A DNA stretch of 36,026 nucleotides from Pseudomonas sp. GM84 (GTDB lineage: Bacteria; Pseudomonadota; Gammaproteobacteria; Pseudomonadales; Pseudomonadaceae). The stretch spans positions 1-36,026 of the forward strand of contig NZ_AKJC01000096.1 in NCBI RefSeq assembly GCF_000282535.1. The letters run 5' to 3'. The position numbers were made by a program, and so were the translations under genes. The notes under the pieces are model-generated. The model was given only the letters and a program-made list of their open reading frames with translations. It did not search any database and had not been told where the DNA came from. This document shows positions 35,110 to 36,026 of the stretch, piece after piece (positions within the stretch are counted from its first letter, which is position 1; each line of letters starts with the position of its first letter).

Positions 35110-35186
35110 GGCGACCTCCTGAGTGCGTGTCGGCACGAGGCTAGGCAATGCAGGGCAACGACGGCGGCTAGCTATCTAGCACCCAC

Positions 35187-36026
35187 TCAGAACAGCAGCA
35201 GCTGGCGATCGGTGAGGCGACTGAAGTCATCGTTGACGAAGGGCAGTATCGCATCCGCCACGGGCTGCAGCTGGCGGCTCAGGTAATGCTGGTAATCGAT
35301 CTGCGCGTGCAGGTTCTCCAGCGGCTGCGGGCCGGCGGTGGTGATGACGTAGCTGATCCAGCCGCCGCGTTGGTACTGCAGCGGGCGCCCCAGGCGCTGG
35401 TTGAATTCGTCGGCCAGGCGCGCCGCACGCACATGGGGTGGCACATTGCGCTGGTAGTCGGCCAACGGCCGACGCAGGCGCTTGCGGTACACCAGCAGCT
35501 CGTCCTGTTCGCCGGCCAGGGTGCGCCGCACGTACTCGCACAGGTAGTCGCGATAAGGCTCGCCGCGAAAGACCCGGCCATAGAGTTCCTGCTGGAACTG
35601 GCGGGCCAGGGGCGACCAGTCGGTGCGCACCGACTCCAGGCCTTTGTAGACCATTTCCTGAGTGCCATCGGCGCGCTGCACCAGGCCCGCGTAGCGTTTC
35701 TTGCTGCCCTCGTCGGTGCCACGGATGGTCGGCATCAGGAAGCGCCGGTAATGCACTTCGTACTGCAGCTCCAGCGCGCTTTCCAGTCCCAGGGTGTCGC
35801 GCAGGTGCTGGCGCCACCACTGGTTGACCTCGACCACCAGCGCGCGCCCGATCCGCGCCGCGGCCTCTTCGTCATGAGCGCCCTTGAGCCAGACGAAGGT
35901 GGAGTCGGTATCGCCATAGATCACATCGAAGCCGCGCGCTTCGATCAGTGCCCGGGTCTGGCGCATGATCTGGTGCCCGCGCATGGTGATCGAGGATGCC
36001 AGGCGCGGGTCGAAGAAGCGGCAGCC
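35187..36026 (-). CDS. polB: DNA polymerase II, C-terminal part (cut by the window edge)
   Basis: The frame runs off the right end, so only the last 279 residues are visible. It contains family B polymerase motifs in order: CRFFDPRLASSITMRGHQIM near the edge, motif C YGDTDSTFV with the two catalytic aspartates, and KKRYAGL of the thumb region, then the thumb and C-terminus ending in RQLLLF. Pol II is a proofreading repair polymerase involved in translesion synthesis and fork restart, often SOS-induced. The full protein is about 780 residues in relatives. The promoter and any LexA box lie outside the window. Confidence 0.95.
   Translation of the reverse strand, partial: GCRFFDPRLASSITMRGHQIMRQTRALIEARGFDVIYGDTDSTFVWLKGAHDEEAAARIGRALVVEVNQWWRQHLRDTLGLESALELQYEVHYRRFLMPTIRGTDEGSKKRYAGLVQRADGTQEMVYKGLESVRTDWSPLARQFQQELYGRVFRGEPYRDYLCEYVRRTLAGEQDELLVYRKRLRRPLADYQRNVPPHVRAARLADEFNQRLGRPLQYQRGGWISYVITTAGPQPLENLHAQIDYQHYLSRQLQPVADAILPFVNDDFSRLTDRQLLLF

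Noticed and set aside
35149..35186. GCTAG-CTAT-CTAGC small inverted repeat between the NEL gene and polB
   Set aside because: Arms of five bases are too short to call a terminator or operator.

Overview
The window is GC-rich, densely coded bacterial chromosome that looks like a fluorescent Pseudomonas of the P. putida type. The main reasons are the repeated extragenic palindromes of the GTGGGAGCGGGCTTG...CCCGCGAA class between genes, the gene families present (PucR-linked cod operon, MHS-type MFS carriers, CzcCBA, type II AroQ next to a divergent AroE, NEL-type toxin) and the strong codon bias that produces long shadow ORFs opposite most genes. The species call is inference; no rRNA or tRNA gene is present.

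Regions, left to right. (1) 128-4788: a minus-strand catabolic operon (MHS transporter, M20 amidohydrolase, histone-deacetylase-like amidohydrolase) with a divergent LysR regulator. (2) 4918-7205: a small HTH regulator that seems to lack the WYL core of its family, then an unrecognised two-helix membrane protein and a TauE/SafE permease on the minus strand. (3) 7459-11184: the minus-strand operon codB - PucR regulator - codA for cytosine uptake and deamination, with a perfect 17-bp palindrome upstream. (4) 11362-18799, plus strand: a possible 24-codon ORF, a glutathione S-transferase, two lipoproteins, an orphan ParA ATPase, a DUF2946 protein with a TonB-dependent receptor, and a second MHS transporter. 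(5) 18931-24533: czcCBA heavy-metal efflux on the minus strand, preceded by a Cus/Cop-type operator-like palindrome and divergent from aroQ-aroE (24735-26029). (6) 26147-30480: an envelope-stress or metal-type module: DipZ-like thioredoxin and DUF2790 protein, divergent from a response regulator/sensor kinase pair, followed by DoxX (HvfX-like) and convergent with a DUF4174 protein. (7) 30667-35109: a 1480-residue leucine-rich-repeat protein with a C-terminal NEL-type E3 ubiquitin ligase domain, an effector-like protein. (8) 35187 to the right edge: the C-terminal part of DNA polymerase II.

Metal handling links the middle of the window: czcCBA, the DUF2946/TonB receptor pair and the two-component/DUF2790/DoxX cluster. 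The items that most deserve follow-up are the NEL effector, the 26-30 kb module, the Cus/Cop-like box before czcC, the reduced WYL-family regulator and the small ORF before the GST gene. Apart from 17134-17467, which is filled by repeats, no gene-free stretch exceeds 300 bases.
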